Counted from the stretch's first letter, positions 25,553-34,138 are shown. The stretch: DNA of 64,000 bases from SZUA-442 sp963759175 (GCA_963759175.1 CAVWXP010000015.1:186001-250000), one strand, 5' to 3'. The notes: generated by a model from the sequence alone, not told the origin. Program-made: numbers and translations.

Positions 25553-25641
25553 GGCCGTTGCCCTGAAGTCAGCGTCCCGGCCGCCGCCCCGGTGGTCGGC
25601 CACGTCTGGTGATCAGATCGGCGGGTGACCGGGCCGTCGTC

Positions 25642-26160
25642 TCACCCGGTCGGTGCGATCAACTCCACGACGACGTCTCGCACATCGTCGTCCTCGAGGC
25701 GGACATCGAATTCGGGTACGACGGTCCCCTCCGCGCCCCCTGACAGGCCGAACGCCGATCGGTATTCCGCCACCTTGGCGACCACATCCCTGACGACGAG
25801 GCGTGTGTGGTCGGCGTCGGCATCGCGCAGGACGGCGAGGTCACCGGGATCGGTGGCGATGACCGTCGCCCCGCCTTCACGGATGTCGACGATCATGATC
25901 TCCTGGAGCACCTTGTCGGGGGACAACGCCGCAAGGGAGTCCACGACGACGGCATCGGTTCCGCCGGAGCGCACGATCTCGAGGAGCGCACGGAATCCGG
26001 GTCGATCCTCGGGGGCCACGGACGCATGGTGGTCCTGGCACACGGCGATGATGTCATGCCCGGTATCGAGCGCCCATCGACGGATCCGCTCGGTTTGGGC
26101 GAACGCCGTGTCCGATTGGCCGCGTCCGGGTGCTTGTCTGACATAGCCGACGATGCGCAT
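25642..26160 (-). CDS. Serine-recombinase-like protein without the catalytic serine
   Basis: 172 residues from ATG 26160 with AGGAAGG upstream. The chain follows the resolvase N-terminal domain: IVGYVRQAPG, QTERIRRWALDTGHDIIAVC, RPGFRALLEIVRSGGTDAVV and DSLAALSPD. The nucleophile serine of the Y-V-R-V-S motif is Ala10, and the L-D-R-L-S arginine is missing, so strand exchange is not expected. There is no helix-turn-helix; the C-terminal 60 residues are an unrelated acidic tail. A domesticated structural or regulatory role is an inference. Confidence 0.7.
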   Translation of the reverse strand: MRIVGYVRQAPGRGQSDTAFAQTERIRRWALDTGHDIIAVCQDHHASVAPEDRPGFRALLEIVRSGGTDAVVVDSLAALSPDKVLQEIMIVDIREGGATVIATDPGDLAVLRDADADHTRLVVRDVVAKVAEYRSAFGLSGGAEGTVVPEFDVRLEDDDVRDVVVELIAPTG

Positions 26161-26305
26161 GGTGCCTTCCTGACCGCCTGAGTATCCCACCAGTACCGAG
26201 CGCGGTCAATCACCGACCCTCGGTGGTGGGCCGCCAGCCGCCGCATGGCGCCGTGGCGAGGACCGGGATCGTGGTTCGCCCGCCTCGGGTTCCCATGGGC
26301 ATTGC

Positions 26306-26311
26306 TACGAT
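26306..26311 (+). promoter_or_regulatory. -10 box of a leaderless gene (HNH protein)
   Basis: TACGAT, 7 nt, then GTG 26319. This spacing decides the start codon, since the frame is open upstream. Confidence 0.5.
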
Positions 26312-26318
26312 CCGGGCC

Positions 26319-26807
26319 GTGGCGAGGACGCTCGTATTGAACGCCAGCAATGAGCCACTCTCGGTGGTTCCTGCTCGTCGCGGCGTCGTCCTCGTCCTCC
26401 GCGGTACCGCTGAACCCGTTGCCGACCTTGGTGAGACATGGCACGCGGGCAGGGCGATCATCGATGTCCCATCGGTGGTGCGACTCCGCAGGTATGTCCG
26501 GGTTCCCTACGCCCGCAACGTCCCGCTGTCGCGCCGTGCGATCTTCCTGCGTGACAAGTACCGGTGCCAGTACTGCGGTGAATCGGCAGAGAACGTCGAC
26601 CATGTCATCCCGAAGGTGCAGGGCGGCACCCATCGATGGGAGAACGTGGTCGCGGCGTGTCGGCGGTGCAACACCCGCAAGGGAGGTAGGACTCCGTCAC
26701 AGGCGGGTCTCCAGCTGCGACGAACGCCGTCGAGTCCCGGACGCTTCGACTGGGTGCATGTCGCCGCAGGCGGCAGCCCGCACGCTACGTGGGCGCCGTT
26801 CCTGTGA
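26319..26807 (+). CDS. HNH endonuclease-domain protein
   Basis: 162 residues. VARTLVLNASNEPLSVVPAR is the usual start of this actinobacterial group, and the HNH core is CQYCGES...NVDHVIPKVQGG...NVVAACRRCNTRKGG, with zinc cysteines and the catalytic D-H and N intact. These stand-alone chromosomal HNH proteins are widespread; their substrate is not known, and no restriction genes are near. Confidence 0.85.
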   Translation: MARTLVLNASNEPLSVVPARRGVVLVLRGTAEPVADLGETWHAGRAIIDVPSVVRLRRYVRVPYARNVPLSRRAIFLRDKYRCQYCGESAENVDHVIPKVQGGTHRWENVVAACRRCNTRKGGRTPSQAGLQLRRTPSSPGRFDWVHVAAGGSPHATWAPFL

Positions 26808-26850
26808 AGGCGAACCGCAGGGTGGTCCATCGCCCCGCTGGCATCGGGAT

Positions 26851-27363
26851 CTAACGCAGGACGAGGACCGGCACGGGGGATCGGCGCACGAGCTTTGCCC
26901 CGGTCGATCCGAGGAGACCCTGGAAGGCGCCGTGCCCATGGGATCCGACGACGATCACGTCCGCATCGAGCTCGTCGATCAGATCGAGCAGTGCCTCCTC
27001 GACCTCGTCGTTCTCCCGGACGATCGACGATGCCTCACCGCCTCGCAGCCTGATCGCCTCTACCACGGGGCGGCAGTACTCGACCCGCTTGTCGCCGAGG
27101 TATCGCTCGATCATGGCGTCCTCGCCGGGCCAGCTGCGCTCCAGCGTGTCAGGAACCGATGGTGTGCCGACATACTCGGCGTCGGCGTCGGCCGTGACCG
27201 GTGGTTGGTCACCGTATTTGCTCTTGAGCTCCTGGACCAGCCGACGCGGAACGCGCACCACCGTGACGACCGTCGTCGATCCGCCTTCACCGGCGAGTGC
27301 GATCGCGAAGGGCGCGGCCTTGTCGATGTCCATCGAGCCGTCGGTTGCGATGAGTACGTGCAT
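26851..27363 (-). CDS. Universal stress protein
   Basis: 170 residues. MHVLIATDGSMDIDKAAPFA is the first strand and ATP-loop region; the signature VGSHGHGAFQGLLGSTGAKLVRRSPVPVLVL matches the ATP-binding G-2x-G-9x-G-S/T pattern. It is the ATP-binding type. GGGAGG lies about 10 nt before ATG 27363 and TACGCT near 27394-27399 is a candidate -10 on this strand. Divergent from mraZ. Confidence 0.88.
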   Translation of the reverse strand: MHVLIATDGSMDIDKAAPFAIALAGEGGSTTVVTVVRVPRRLVQELKSKYGDQPPVTADADAEYVGTPSVPDTLERSWPGEDAMIERYLGDKRVEYCRPVVEAIRLRGGEASSIVRENDEVEEALLDLIDELDADVIVVGSHGHGAFQGLLGSTGAKLVRRSPVPVLVLR

Positions 27364-27525
27364 GGTGGGGCACCTCCCGATGCGAACAGGGACAGCGTAT
27401 ACGGATCGTCGATGCGACGCCGGGACCCTGCTCCCGAGGTGATCGCGGCGAAGGGTCGTCGGGCATCGAATCGTCCACCTCGACCTCCCCGGGGGGCCCG
27501 GGTGGGAGAAATGTGTCCGATGGTG

Positions 27526-27554
27526 TTGACAAGTGGGAGCAAGTGGGGCATAGT
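27526..27554 (+). promoter_or_regulatory. mraZ promoter (dcw cluster)
   Basis: TTGACA (27526-27531), a 17-bp spacer, and CATAGT (27549-27554). The -35 is a full match to the housekeeping consensus and the -10 matches 4 of 6. Transcription should start near 27561, giving a leader of about 37 nt before mraZ. Confidence 0.65.
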
Positions 27555-27568
27555 GGGCCGCCGTGGGA
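27534..27568 (+). promoter_or_regulatory. MraZ operator: four TGGG repeats at 10-bp spacing
   Basis: TGGGA (27534), TGGGG (27544), TGGGC (27554) and TGGGA (27564) start exactly 10 bp apart. MraZ is known in E. coli to bind TGGGN repeats separated by 5 bp upstream of its own gene. Here the array covers the spacer, -10 and start point, so autorepression is expected. Confidence 0.8.
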
Positions 27569-27597
27569 GATGCCGGTGATGATGGAGACCACCAACC

Positions 27598-28029
27598 ATG
27601 TTCCTTGGGGAATACAACCATTCACTCGACGAGAAGGGTCGCGTCGTGATGCCGTCGAAGTTCCGCGCGGAATTGGCGGCCGGTTGTGTCGTGACCAAGG
27701 GTCAGGAACGGTGTCTTTACGTCTTCTCGGTCGATCGGTGGCAGGAGGAAGCCGCCGAGGTACTCAAGCTCCCACGGACGGATCGGCGGGCCAGGAACTT
27801 CTCCCGCTCGTTCTTCGCCTCGGCATCGGACCAGACGCTCGACCGGGCGGGCCGGTGCCAGGTCCCCGAACCCCTGCGGGGGTATGCGGGATTGACGAAG
27901 GACGTCACGGTGGTCGGGGTGGCCGACCACATCGAGATCTGGGACACGGCGACGTGGGAGGGCGTCGCCTCGGTCGCAGACGATTACTACGCCGACATCG
28001 AGGAGGTGCTGTCGGAGGGTGGATTGTGA
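27598..28029 (+). CDS. mraZ: Transcriptional regulator MraZ
   Basis: 143 residues with two SpoVT/AbrB-like halves: MFLGEYNHSLDEKGRVVMPS at the N-terminus and DRAGRCQVPEPLRGYAGL in the second half. MraZ forms rings that bind TGGG repeats in the dcw promoter, and such repeats are present just upstream. First gene of the cluster. GATGGAGAC before the ATG is the ribosome-binding region. Confidence 0.93.
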   Translation: MFLGEYNHSLDEKGRVVMPSKFRAELAAGCVVTKGQERCLYVFSVDRWQEEAAEVLKLPRTDRRARNFSRSFFASASDQTLDRAGRCQVPEPLRGYAGLTKDVTVVGVADHIEIWDTATWEGVASVADDYYADIEEVLSEGGL

Positions 28030-28064
28030 ACGTGACATCGATCGACGTGTACCGGGCTGGCTCG

Positions 28065-28147
28065 TGGTCAGTCCCCCGGATGCCAATTGGGAGGCCCCTT
28101 ACTCCGCCCGCTTCCGTATTGGCGCCAGCGCTCCGGGGGACTGACCA
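28065..28147 (+). ncRNA. Structured leader before rsmH, mraW RNA motif candidate
   Basis: TGGTCAGTCCCCCGGA (28065-28080) and TCCGGGGGACTGACCA (28132-28147) are a perfect 16-bp inverted repeat. Inside, GCCAAT (28082-28087) pairs with ATTGGC (28118-28123) and GGAG (28090-28093) with CTCC (28102-28105), leaving a pyrimidine-rich apical loop. The 3' arm contains the GGGGGA ribosome-binding site and the A of the rsmH start codon, so closing the stem should block translation. An mraW RNA motif, a hairpin in front of mraW (rsmH), has been described in actinobacteria; I assign this as a likely member on position and shape. Confidence 0.7.
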
Positions 28148-29082
28148 TGGATCAGCCCGCACCCGATGCACGTGCGTACCACGCACCCGTGATGGTCGAC
28201 GAGGTCGTCTCGTTCATGCACCCCGTGACGAGTGGGTGGTTCGTCGATGCCACCTTTGGTGGGGGAGGGCACACGCGTGCACTCCTTGATCGCCATCGAG
28301 ACATTCGTGTTGTCGCTGTCGACCGCGACCCGGATGCTCTCCGGGAGGCGCCGATCGACGAGCGCATCGTCGTGGTCGCCGACAACTACCGCAACCTCGC
28401 GGCGATCCTGGATCGCTCGCCGGCCCCCGATCGCGTCGACGGCATCCTCTTCGACCTGGGCGTTTCCTCCCATCAACTCGACGAACCGGGACGAGGGTTC
28501 TCATATCGTCTCGATGGACCCCTCGACATGCGCATGGGGCCCGACGCCACCCGTACCGCTGCGGACCTCGTCAATGATGCAGACCAGGGTGAACTCGCCG
28601 ACATCATCCGTCGCTACGGCGAGGAGCGCTTCGCATCGCGGATCGCGGCAGCCATCGTCGAGCATCGCCCGTTCTCGTCGACGACGGATCTCGCTCGCTG
28701 CGTCGCTGAGGCTGTCCCTGCAGCGGCTCGGCGTTCCAAGCACCCCGCTCGCAAGACGTTCCAGGCGATCCGGATCGCCGTCAACGATGAGCTCGCCGGC
28801 CTCAGCGAGGCCATCGAGACTGCCATCGGTTGCCTCGTCGTCGGAGGACGGATCGTCGTGATGTCGTACCACTCACTCGAGGACCGCATCGTGAAGGTCG
28901 CGTTCCGGGATCATGCCCGGACCTGTACCTGCCCGCCGGGCCTTCCGGCCTGCGGGTGCGGGGCAACGCCCGACCTGCGACTCCTGTCCCGCAAGGCGAT
29001 CAAGCCCTCGCCGGAGGAGATCACCGCCAACCCGCGTGCGCGCAGCGCCGTGCTCCGCGCCGCCGAGAGGATCCCGACGTGA
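28147..29082 (+). CDS. rsmH: 16S rRNA (cytosine1402-N4)-methyltransferase RsmH (MraW)
   Basis: 311 residues from ATG 28147. RAYHAPVMVDEVVSFM and VDATFGGGGHTRALL are the RsmH start and SAM motif; DGILFDLGVSSHQLDEPGRG, KTFQAIRIAVNDEL and VMSYHSLEDRIVK are family-specific. It methylates C1402 in the ribosomal P site. The start codon lies at the 3' end of the RNA hairpin described above. Stop overlaps ftsL as GTGA. Confidence 0.95.
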   Translation: MDQPAPDARAYHAPVMVDEVVSFMHPVTSGWFVDATFGGGGHTRALLDRHRDIRVVAVDRDPDALREAPIDERIVVVADNYRNLAAILDRSPAPDRVDGILFDLGVSSHQLDEPGRGFSYRLDGPLDMRMGPDATRTAADLVNDADQGELADIIRRYGEERFASRIAAAIVEHRPFSSTTDLARCVAEAVPAAARRSKHPARKTFQAIRIAVNDELAGLSEAIETAIGCLVVGGRIVVMSYHSLEDRIVKVAFRDHARTCTCPPGLPACGCGATPDLRLLSRKAIKPSPEEITANPRARSAVLRAAERIPT

Positions 29083-29483
29083 CCACCCACCCACTCCGCG
29101 TCCCACGCATCGGTGCCCGGCGTCGCGTCGGTGCCGTTGCACGACCTGCGCCGGGCCCCCGACTCGTACCGCTGCTGTTCTACACGGCACTCGTCGTCGC
29201 GCTGTTCTTCGCCATGATCTACCTCCGCATCGCGCTCGACCGCACCGCCTTCGAGCTCGATGAGCTCAATCGGACCATCGAGCTCGAGGAGAGTCGCAGC
29301 CTCGACCTGAGACTCGAACTCGCCCAGTTGCAGGATCCGATCCGGATCACAACGGAGGCCGAACGCATCGGCTTGACGCATCCGGACGAACGACTCGCAC
29401 TCGTGATCACCGGCGATCGCTCCACGGCGCCACCGGCGAGCGAGGAACCGCCCGTCAGTGCCCATGGGGGCCGGACGCCGTGA
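29079..29483 (+). CDS. ftsL: Cell-division protein FtsL-like
   Basis: 134 residues: basic proline-rich cytoplasmic tail, one membrane helix (LLFYTALVVALFFAMIYLRI) and an extracytoplasmic coiled coil (FELDELNRTIELEESRSLDL) ending in ITTEAERIGLTHPDE. This is the bitopic FtsL/FtsB shape, in the position FtsL always holds between rsmH and ftsI. Sequence identity in this family is low, so the name rests on topology and place. Confidence 0.85.
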   Translation: MTTHPLRVPRIGARRRVGAVARPAPGPRLVPLLFYTALVVALFFAMIYLRIALDRTAFELDELNRTIELEESRSLDLRLELAQLQDPIRITTEAERIGLTHPDERLALVITGDRSTAPPASEEPPVSAHGGRTP

Positions 29484-29515
29484 CCTGGTCCACCTCGTAG
29501 GAACGGAGTAGCGAC

Positions 29516-29581
29516 ATGCATCACTGGCCGAACGCTGGCGGCCGGGGCACCGGCACACCCCGCTGGGGGGTGGAGGCGTGA
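29516..29581 (+). CDS. 21-codon ORF coupled to ftsI (candidate leader peptide)
   Basis: ATG 29516 is preceded by GGAG at 8-nt spacing, and the TGA at 29579-29581 overlaps the ftsI GTG as GTGA, the same coupling used across this operon. The peptide begins MHHWPNAGG and ends WGVEA. It fills the only non-coding gap of note between ftsL and ftsI. Whether it is translated is unproven; it may serve to bring ribosomes to the ftsI start. Confidence 0.4.
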   Translation: MHHWPNAGGRGTGTPRWGVEA

Positions 29582-31320
29582 AGGGACACGTGTGGAAACG
29601 TGGCGACCTTCGCCTTCTCCTCGTCGGCCTCGTGTTCATCCTGGCATGGGCGGGTATCGGCTATCGGTTGTTCGACCTGCAGGGAACGCGCGCCGTCGCC
29701 CTGGCGAGCGTCGGGTTCGACCAGCGCATCAGGGAGGAGCCCATCGATGCGCACCGGGGAACGATCTACGATCGCGAGGGCATCGAGCTCGCGATGACGA
29801 TCGACGGGTGGAACGTGGTCGTCGACCCGACGATGCTCGACGATCCGGCACAGGCGGCAGCCGTCCTCGCCCCGTTCTCGGATGCATCGTGGGAGGAGCT
29901 CACGGATGCCTTCGTCACCGGTCAGCAGGACGGTCGGAGATACGCCGAGGTGGCCATGCGGGTGGACACCGAGGCCAAGGATGCGATCGCTGCCGTCGTC
30001 GATGAACACGACATCATCGGGGTCTTCTACCGTGACCAGCCGCTGCGGGTCTACCCGGCCGGACACATCGCTGCCCAGGTGGTCGGGCTGACCCGCCACG
30101 ACGACGGGGCGGGCATCGAGGGTCTCGAGAAGACCTTCGACTCCGAACTCCAGGGCGAACCCGGTCGGCTCATCGTCGAACGTGACCCGTCCGGTCGGGT
30201 GATCCCCCAGGGCCAGGTGCTCCTGGAACCGGCGACGGTCGGGTCGGACCTCATCACCACGATCGACCGGGAGGTCCAGTTCGCCGCCGAGCAAGGCCTG
30301 CGGCGTGCGGTGCAACAGACCAATGCCAAGGGCGGCTCGGTCGTAGCCGTCGATCCGAAGACGGGGGCGATCCTGGCCATGGCGAGCTACCCGGGCCTCG
30401 ACCTCAATGAAAGATCCGAGATCACCCCCGAGGTGCTGCGCAACCGCGCCGTCGCCGACGTCTACGAACCGGGCTCGACGCTCAAGGCGGTCACGGTGGC
30501 GGCAGCCATCGAAGAAGGGATCGTCACGGCGGACACACCGATCGACACGCCGAAGTCCGTCGTGGTCGGTGACTTCGAGTACGAGGACCACGGGACGAAC
30601 CCGCCCTGGATGTCCGTGGCCGATGTCGTCCAGCGGTCGTCGAACGTGGGCACGATCGAGATCCAGAGGCGCCTCGGTAACGACCTGCACTACGACTACC
30701 TCACGGCGTTCGGCCTCGGCTCACCGTCGGGCCTCGATGTGGCGGGAGAACGCCACGGCCAGCTCAACCCCACGTCGCAATGGACGGAGACCAGCGGTTC
30801 ATCGATCTCGATCGGCTACGCCGTCGGTACGACACCGCTCCAGATGGCGGCCGTGTTCGCCTCGATCGCCAACGACGGCGTGTGGATCGAACCCCACCTG
30901 GTGCGTGAGGTGATCCGCCCCGACGGCCAGCGCATCGTCACCAAGCCGCGCAAGCGGGCTGTCCTGTCCCCCGAGACGGCCGCCGAGATGCGCACGATGC
31001 TCGGTCGGGTCGTCGAGACCGAGGACGGTACGGGCCGCCGCGCCAGGATGTCCGACTACACCGCGGGCGGCAAGACGGGTACGACCGAGAAGTTCGACGT
31101 CGAGCTCGGTCGGTATTCCGATGACACGATGGCCTCGTTCATCGGGATGGCGCCGCTCGACGATCCCCGGATCGTCGTCGTGGTCGTGCTCGATACGCCG
31201 ACGGGCACCCTCGATGACGGCGGCGACCTCGCCCTCGGCGGGGCGTCAGCCGCGCCGGCATTCGCCCAGATCACCCAGAACGCCCTCCACCAGCTGGGTG
31301 TCGCACCCGATCGCGAGTGA
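29578..31320 (+). CDS. ftsI: Peptidoglycan transpeptidase FtsI (PBP3-type)
   Basis: 580 residues from GTG 29578 with GGTGGAGG upstream. One N-terminal membrane helix (RLLLVGLVFILAWAGIGYRL), a dimerisation domain, then the penicillin-binding domain: serine in PGSTLKAV (S-x-x-K), SSN in QRSSNVG and KTG in GGKTGTTEKF. It cross-links septal peptidoglycan with FtsW. Stop overlaps murE start as GTGA. No PASTA domains are present. Confidence 0.94.
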   Translation: MKGHVWKRGDLRLLLVGLVFILAWAGIGYRLFDLQGTRAVALASVGFDQRIREEPIDAHRGTIYDREGIELAMTIDGWNVVVDPTMLDDPAQAAAVLAPFSDASWEELTDAFVTGQQDGRRYAEVAMRVDTEAKDAIAAVVDEHDIIGVFYRDQPLRVYPAGHIAAQVVGLTRHDDGAGIEGLEKTFDSELQGEPGRLIVERDPSGRVIPQGQVLLEPATVGSDLITTIDREVQFAAEQGLRRAVQQTNAKGGSVVAVDPKTGAILAMASYPGLDLNERSEITPEVLRNRAVADVYEPGSTLKAVTVAAAIEEGIVTADTPIDTPKSVVVGDFEYEDHGTNPPWMSVADVVQRSSNVGTIEIQRRLGNDLHYDYLTAFGLGSPSGLDVAGERHGQLNPTSQWTETSGSSISIGYAVGTTPLQMAAVFASIANDGVWIEPHLVREVIRPDGQRIVTKPRKRAVLSPETAAEMRTMLGRVVETEDGTGRRARMSDYTAGGKTGTTEKFDVELGRYSDDTMASFIGMAPLDDPRIVVVVVLDTPTGTLDDGGDLALGGASAAPAFAQITQNALHQLGVAPDRE

Positions 31321-32792
31321 CGATGGCTGTCACCCTCGGACGCATCGCCGACAGCCTCGGGGCAACCCTTGCGCCGCACGACCGCACGATCGTCGTCGAG
31401 GACGTGACGCACGACTCGCGCTCGGTCCGACCCGGTTGGCTGTTCGTCGCCGTTCGCGGAGCGACCCACGACGGTCACGACCATCTCGAGGCGGCGGTCG
31501 CAGCCGGTGCGGTGGCGGTCCTCGTCGAGGAACCCGTGCGGCTGGGGGTTCCCCGGATCGTCGTTCCCGATACCCGGGCAGCGATGGCTCCGGCAGCCAG
31601 GCAGGTCCACGGAGCGCCCGACGACGACCTCTCGATCGTCGGGGTGACCGGAACCAACGGCAAGACCACCGTCGTCCACATGTGTGAGGCCGTGTGGCGC
31701 TCGATCGGCCGTCCCCATGGCATGGTCGGGACGTTGGGGGCACGGTTCGACGGGACGCCGGTTCCGCTGGCACGCACCACACCGGAGTCGACCGACCTGC
31801 AACGCCTCCTCGGGACCATGCGCGACAGCGGGGTCCGGTCGGTGGCTATGGAGGTGTCCTCCCACGCCCTGGAACTGCACCGTGCCGACGCGATTCGGTT
31901 CCTCGCCGTCGGCTTCACGAACCTCAGCCAGGACCACCTCGATTTCCACGGAACCATGGAGCGCTACCTCGATGCGAAACGCAAGCTCTTCGAGCTCCGC
32001 AGGGCGTCCCAGGCGGTGGTCAACACCGACGATCCCGCAGGTCGATCGATCGCCGCCACCACACCGCTCCCCGTCGTGAGCGTCGGCTTCGACGAGGGAG
32101 TCGACTGGAGGGCGACCGGTGTCTCCCTCTCACCGACGGGAACGCGATTCGAACTGCGGGGACCGGGGGGATCGGCCGTCGTCGACCTCCCACTCGCCGG
32201 CCGCTTCAATGTCGAGAACGCACTCGTCGCCTCCGGCCTCCTGGCGTGCGACGGTGTCTCCATCGACGAGATCGCCGAAGGACTGGCGGCGATCGATCCC
32301 ATACCCGGACGGATGGAGGTCGTCGGACATGGTGGACCCTTCACCGTCATCGTCGACTACGCCCACACACCCGACGCGATCGCCGAGGTCCTCGCCGCAT
32401 CCAAGGCGATGGCATCAGGGAGGATCATCTCGGTGGTGGGTGCGGGCGGGGACCGCGACGCAGCCAAGCGAACCTCGATGGGTGCGGCCGCTGCGTCCGA
32501 ATCCGACGTCACGATCATCACCACCGACAACCCTCGTAGCGAGGACCCCGTCGAGATCGCGCGACGGGTCCAGGAGGGGGCCCTGGCTGCAGGGAGGGCT
32601 GACGTGCGGATGGTGCTCGACCGTGATGAGGCCATCTCGGTCGCCATCGCCGAGGCGAATCCCTCCGACGTCGTACTGATCCTCGGCAAGGGCCACGAGC
32701 AGGGTCAGGAGATCGAAGGGGTCATGCATCCGTTCGACGATCGCGAGGCGGCGAGACGCGCACTCGCCGCTGCTGGCTGGGGGGAAGCGTGA
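31317..32792 (+). CDS. murE: UDP-MurNAc-L-Ala-D-Glu:meso-diaminopimelate ligase MurE
   Basis: 491 residues. ATP loop GVTGTNGKTTVVHM, EVSSHALELHR, and the C-terminal DNPRSEDP, which in MurE selects meso-diaminopimelate over lysine. The wall is therefore expected to be DAP-type. GTG 31317 overlaps the ftsI stop; ATG 31323 two codons on is an alternative start. Confidence 0.95.
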   Translation: MTMAVTLGRIADSLGATLAPHDRTIVVEDVTHDSRSVRPGWLFVAVRGATHDGHDHLEAAVAAGAVAVLVEEPVRLGVPRIVVPDTRAAMAPAARQVHGAPDDDLSIVGVTGTNGKTTVVHMCEAVWRSIGRPHGMVGTLGARFDGTPVPLARTTPESTDLQRLLGTMRDSGVRSVAMEVSSHALELHRADAIRFLAVGFTNLSQDHLDFHGTMERYLDAKRKLFELRRASQAVVNTDDPAGRSIAATTPLPVVSVGFDEGVDWRATGVSLSPTGTRFELRGPGGSAVVDLPLAGRFNVENALVASGLLACDGVSIDEIAEGLAAIDPIPGRMEVVGHGGPFTVIVDYAHTPDAIAEVLAASKAMASGRIISVVGAGGDRDAAKRTSMGAAAASESDVTIITTDNPRSEDPVEIARRVQEGALAAGRADVRMVLDRDEAISVAIAEANPSDVVLILGKGHEQGQEIEGVMHPFDDREAARRALAAAGWGEA

Positions 32793-34138
32793 TCGCCTCA
32801 CGGGCTCGACTCGATTGGACACTCGACGAGGTCGCATCAGCTCTGGGCAGCATCGTGGTGGGAGACGGCTCGGTGCGCGTCGATCGCGTCGTGACGGACT
32901 CACGCGACGAGGTCGAAGGAGCGCTCTTCGTGGCGCTCGCCGGTGAACGATTCGACGGCCATCGGTTCGTCGGCGATGTCATGGGCAGGGGAGCGGTCGG
33001 TGCGGTGGTCGCGGCGGGATCAGGCGTCGACGCCACGCCCAGGGTCGAAGTCGCATCGACCATGCAGGCGTTGCTCGACCTCGGCGTGAAGCGGCGACGT
33101 GAGCTCGATGTGCCCGTCGTTGCCATCACGGGATCGACCGGAAAGACGTCGACGAAGGACCTGATCGCTGCGGGCATCCCCGGTGCCTGGGCTTCTCCGA
33201 GGTCCTACAACAACGAGATCGGTGTGCCGCTGACGGTCCTCGCGACCCCTTCGGATGCGTCGGTGCTCGTGCTCGAGGTGGGATCGAGGGGACCGGGCCA
33301 CATCGCCTCTCTTGCACCGGTGGTCGCACCCGACGTGTCCGTCGTGACCAATCTCGGGGTCGCCCATCTCGAGATGTTCGGCTCGCGAGCGGTCCTCGCG
33401 GACTCCAAGTACGAGATGGTCGCCATGCTCGGCCCCAATGGGTGCGCCGTCGTCCCCGTCGACGAGCCGCGCCTCGACAGGGGAGGGGACCATCGCCGCA
33501 TCACGTTCGGCCCCGTGGGCGCCACGGTCGAGATCATCGGTACCGAACTCGACTCCTTCGGTTATCCGACCGTGACCTTGTCCGCCGAAGGTGCCATCCA
33601 TCGGGTCGCCCTCGCGATCGCCGGCGAGCACAACGCACGCAACGCCGCGGCGGCGGCCGGTGTGGCCATGGCGCTCGGCCTCGATGTCGGTGCGTTCCTC
33701 GAGGGCGTCGCACGGGCCGAGGGCTCCGATTGGCGCATGGACGTCCACCGTGGCCGGTACACCGTCGTCAACGACGCCTACAACGCGAACCCGCAGTCCG
33801 TCGAGGCGGCGCTGCGGGCTGCGGCAGCCATGGCAGGTGATCGGCACATCGCCGTGCTCGGACCGATGGCCGAACTGGGATCGGCGTGCGAGGAGTCCCA
33901 CCGTGACATGGGGGCACTCGCCCGTGACCTCGGATACGGGGCCGTCGTCGTGGTGGGACCCGACCACGGCTACGTACTCGGCGCCGGCGACCTGGTGGCG
34001 AATGCCACGGGTTTGGGGGATGCCGCCGATACTCTGCGCGCCGTCGTTCGGCCAGGAGATGTCGTGTTGGTGAAAGCGTCGCGTGCGTCCGGTCTGGAGC
34101 GATTGGCACTCGACCTCGCACAGGACGCCTCCCCGTGA
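32789..34138 (+). CDS. murF: UDP-MurNAc-tripeptide:D-Ala-D-Ala ligase MurF
   Basis: 449 residues. N-terminal substrate domain (VVTDSRDEVEGALFVALAGE), ATP loop AITGSTGKTSTKDLI, SYNNEIGVPLTVL and the MurF hallmark VVNDAYNANPQSVEAAL. It adds the D-Ala-D-Ala dipeptide in the cytoplasm. Starts GTG 32789, overlapping murE as GTGA, and ends overlapping mraY as GTGA. Confidence 0.95.
   Translation: MIASRARLDWTLDEVASALGSIVVGDGSVRVDRVVTDSRDEVEGALFVALAGERFDGHRFVGDVMGRGAVGAVVAAGSGVDATPRVEVASTMQALLDLGVKRRRELDVPVVAITGSTGKTSTKDLIAAGIPGAWASPRSYNNEIGVPLTVLATPSDASVLVLEVGSRGPGHIASLAPVVAPDVSVVTNLGVAHLEMFGSRAVLADSKYEMVAMLGPNGCAVVPVDEPRLDRGGDHRRITFGPVGATVEIIGTELDSFGYPTVTLSAEGAIHRVALAIAGEHNARNAAAAAGVAMALGLDVGAFLEGVARAEGSDWRMDVHRGRYTVVNDAYNANPQSVEAALRAAAAMAGDRHIAVLGPMAELGSACEESHRDMGALARDLGYGAVVVVGPDHGYVLGAGDLVANATGLGDAADTLRAVVRPGDVVLVKASRASGLERLALDLAQDASP

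Noticed and set aside
25642..26807. Possible mobile element (resolvase-like plus HNH genes side by side)
   Set aside because: No inverted repeats, target duplication, attachment site or transposase; the resolvase fold lacks catalytic residues and the HNH protein is a common chromosomal type.
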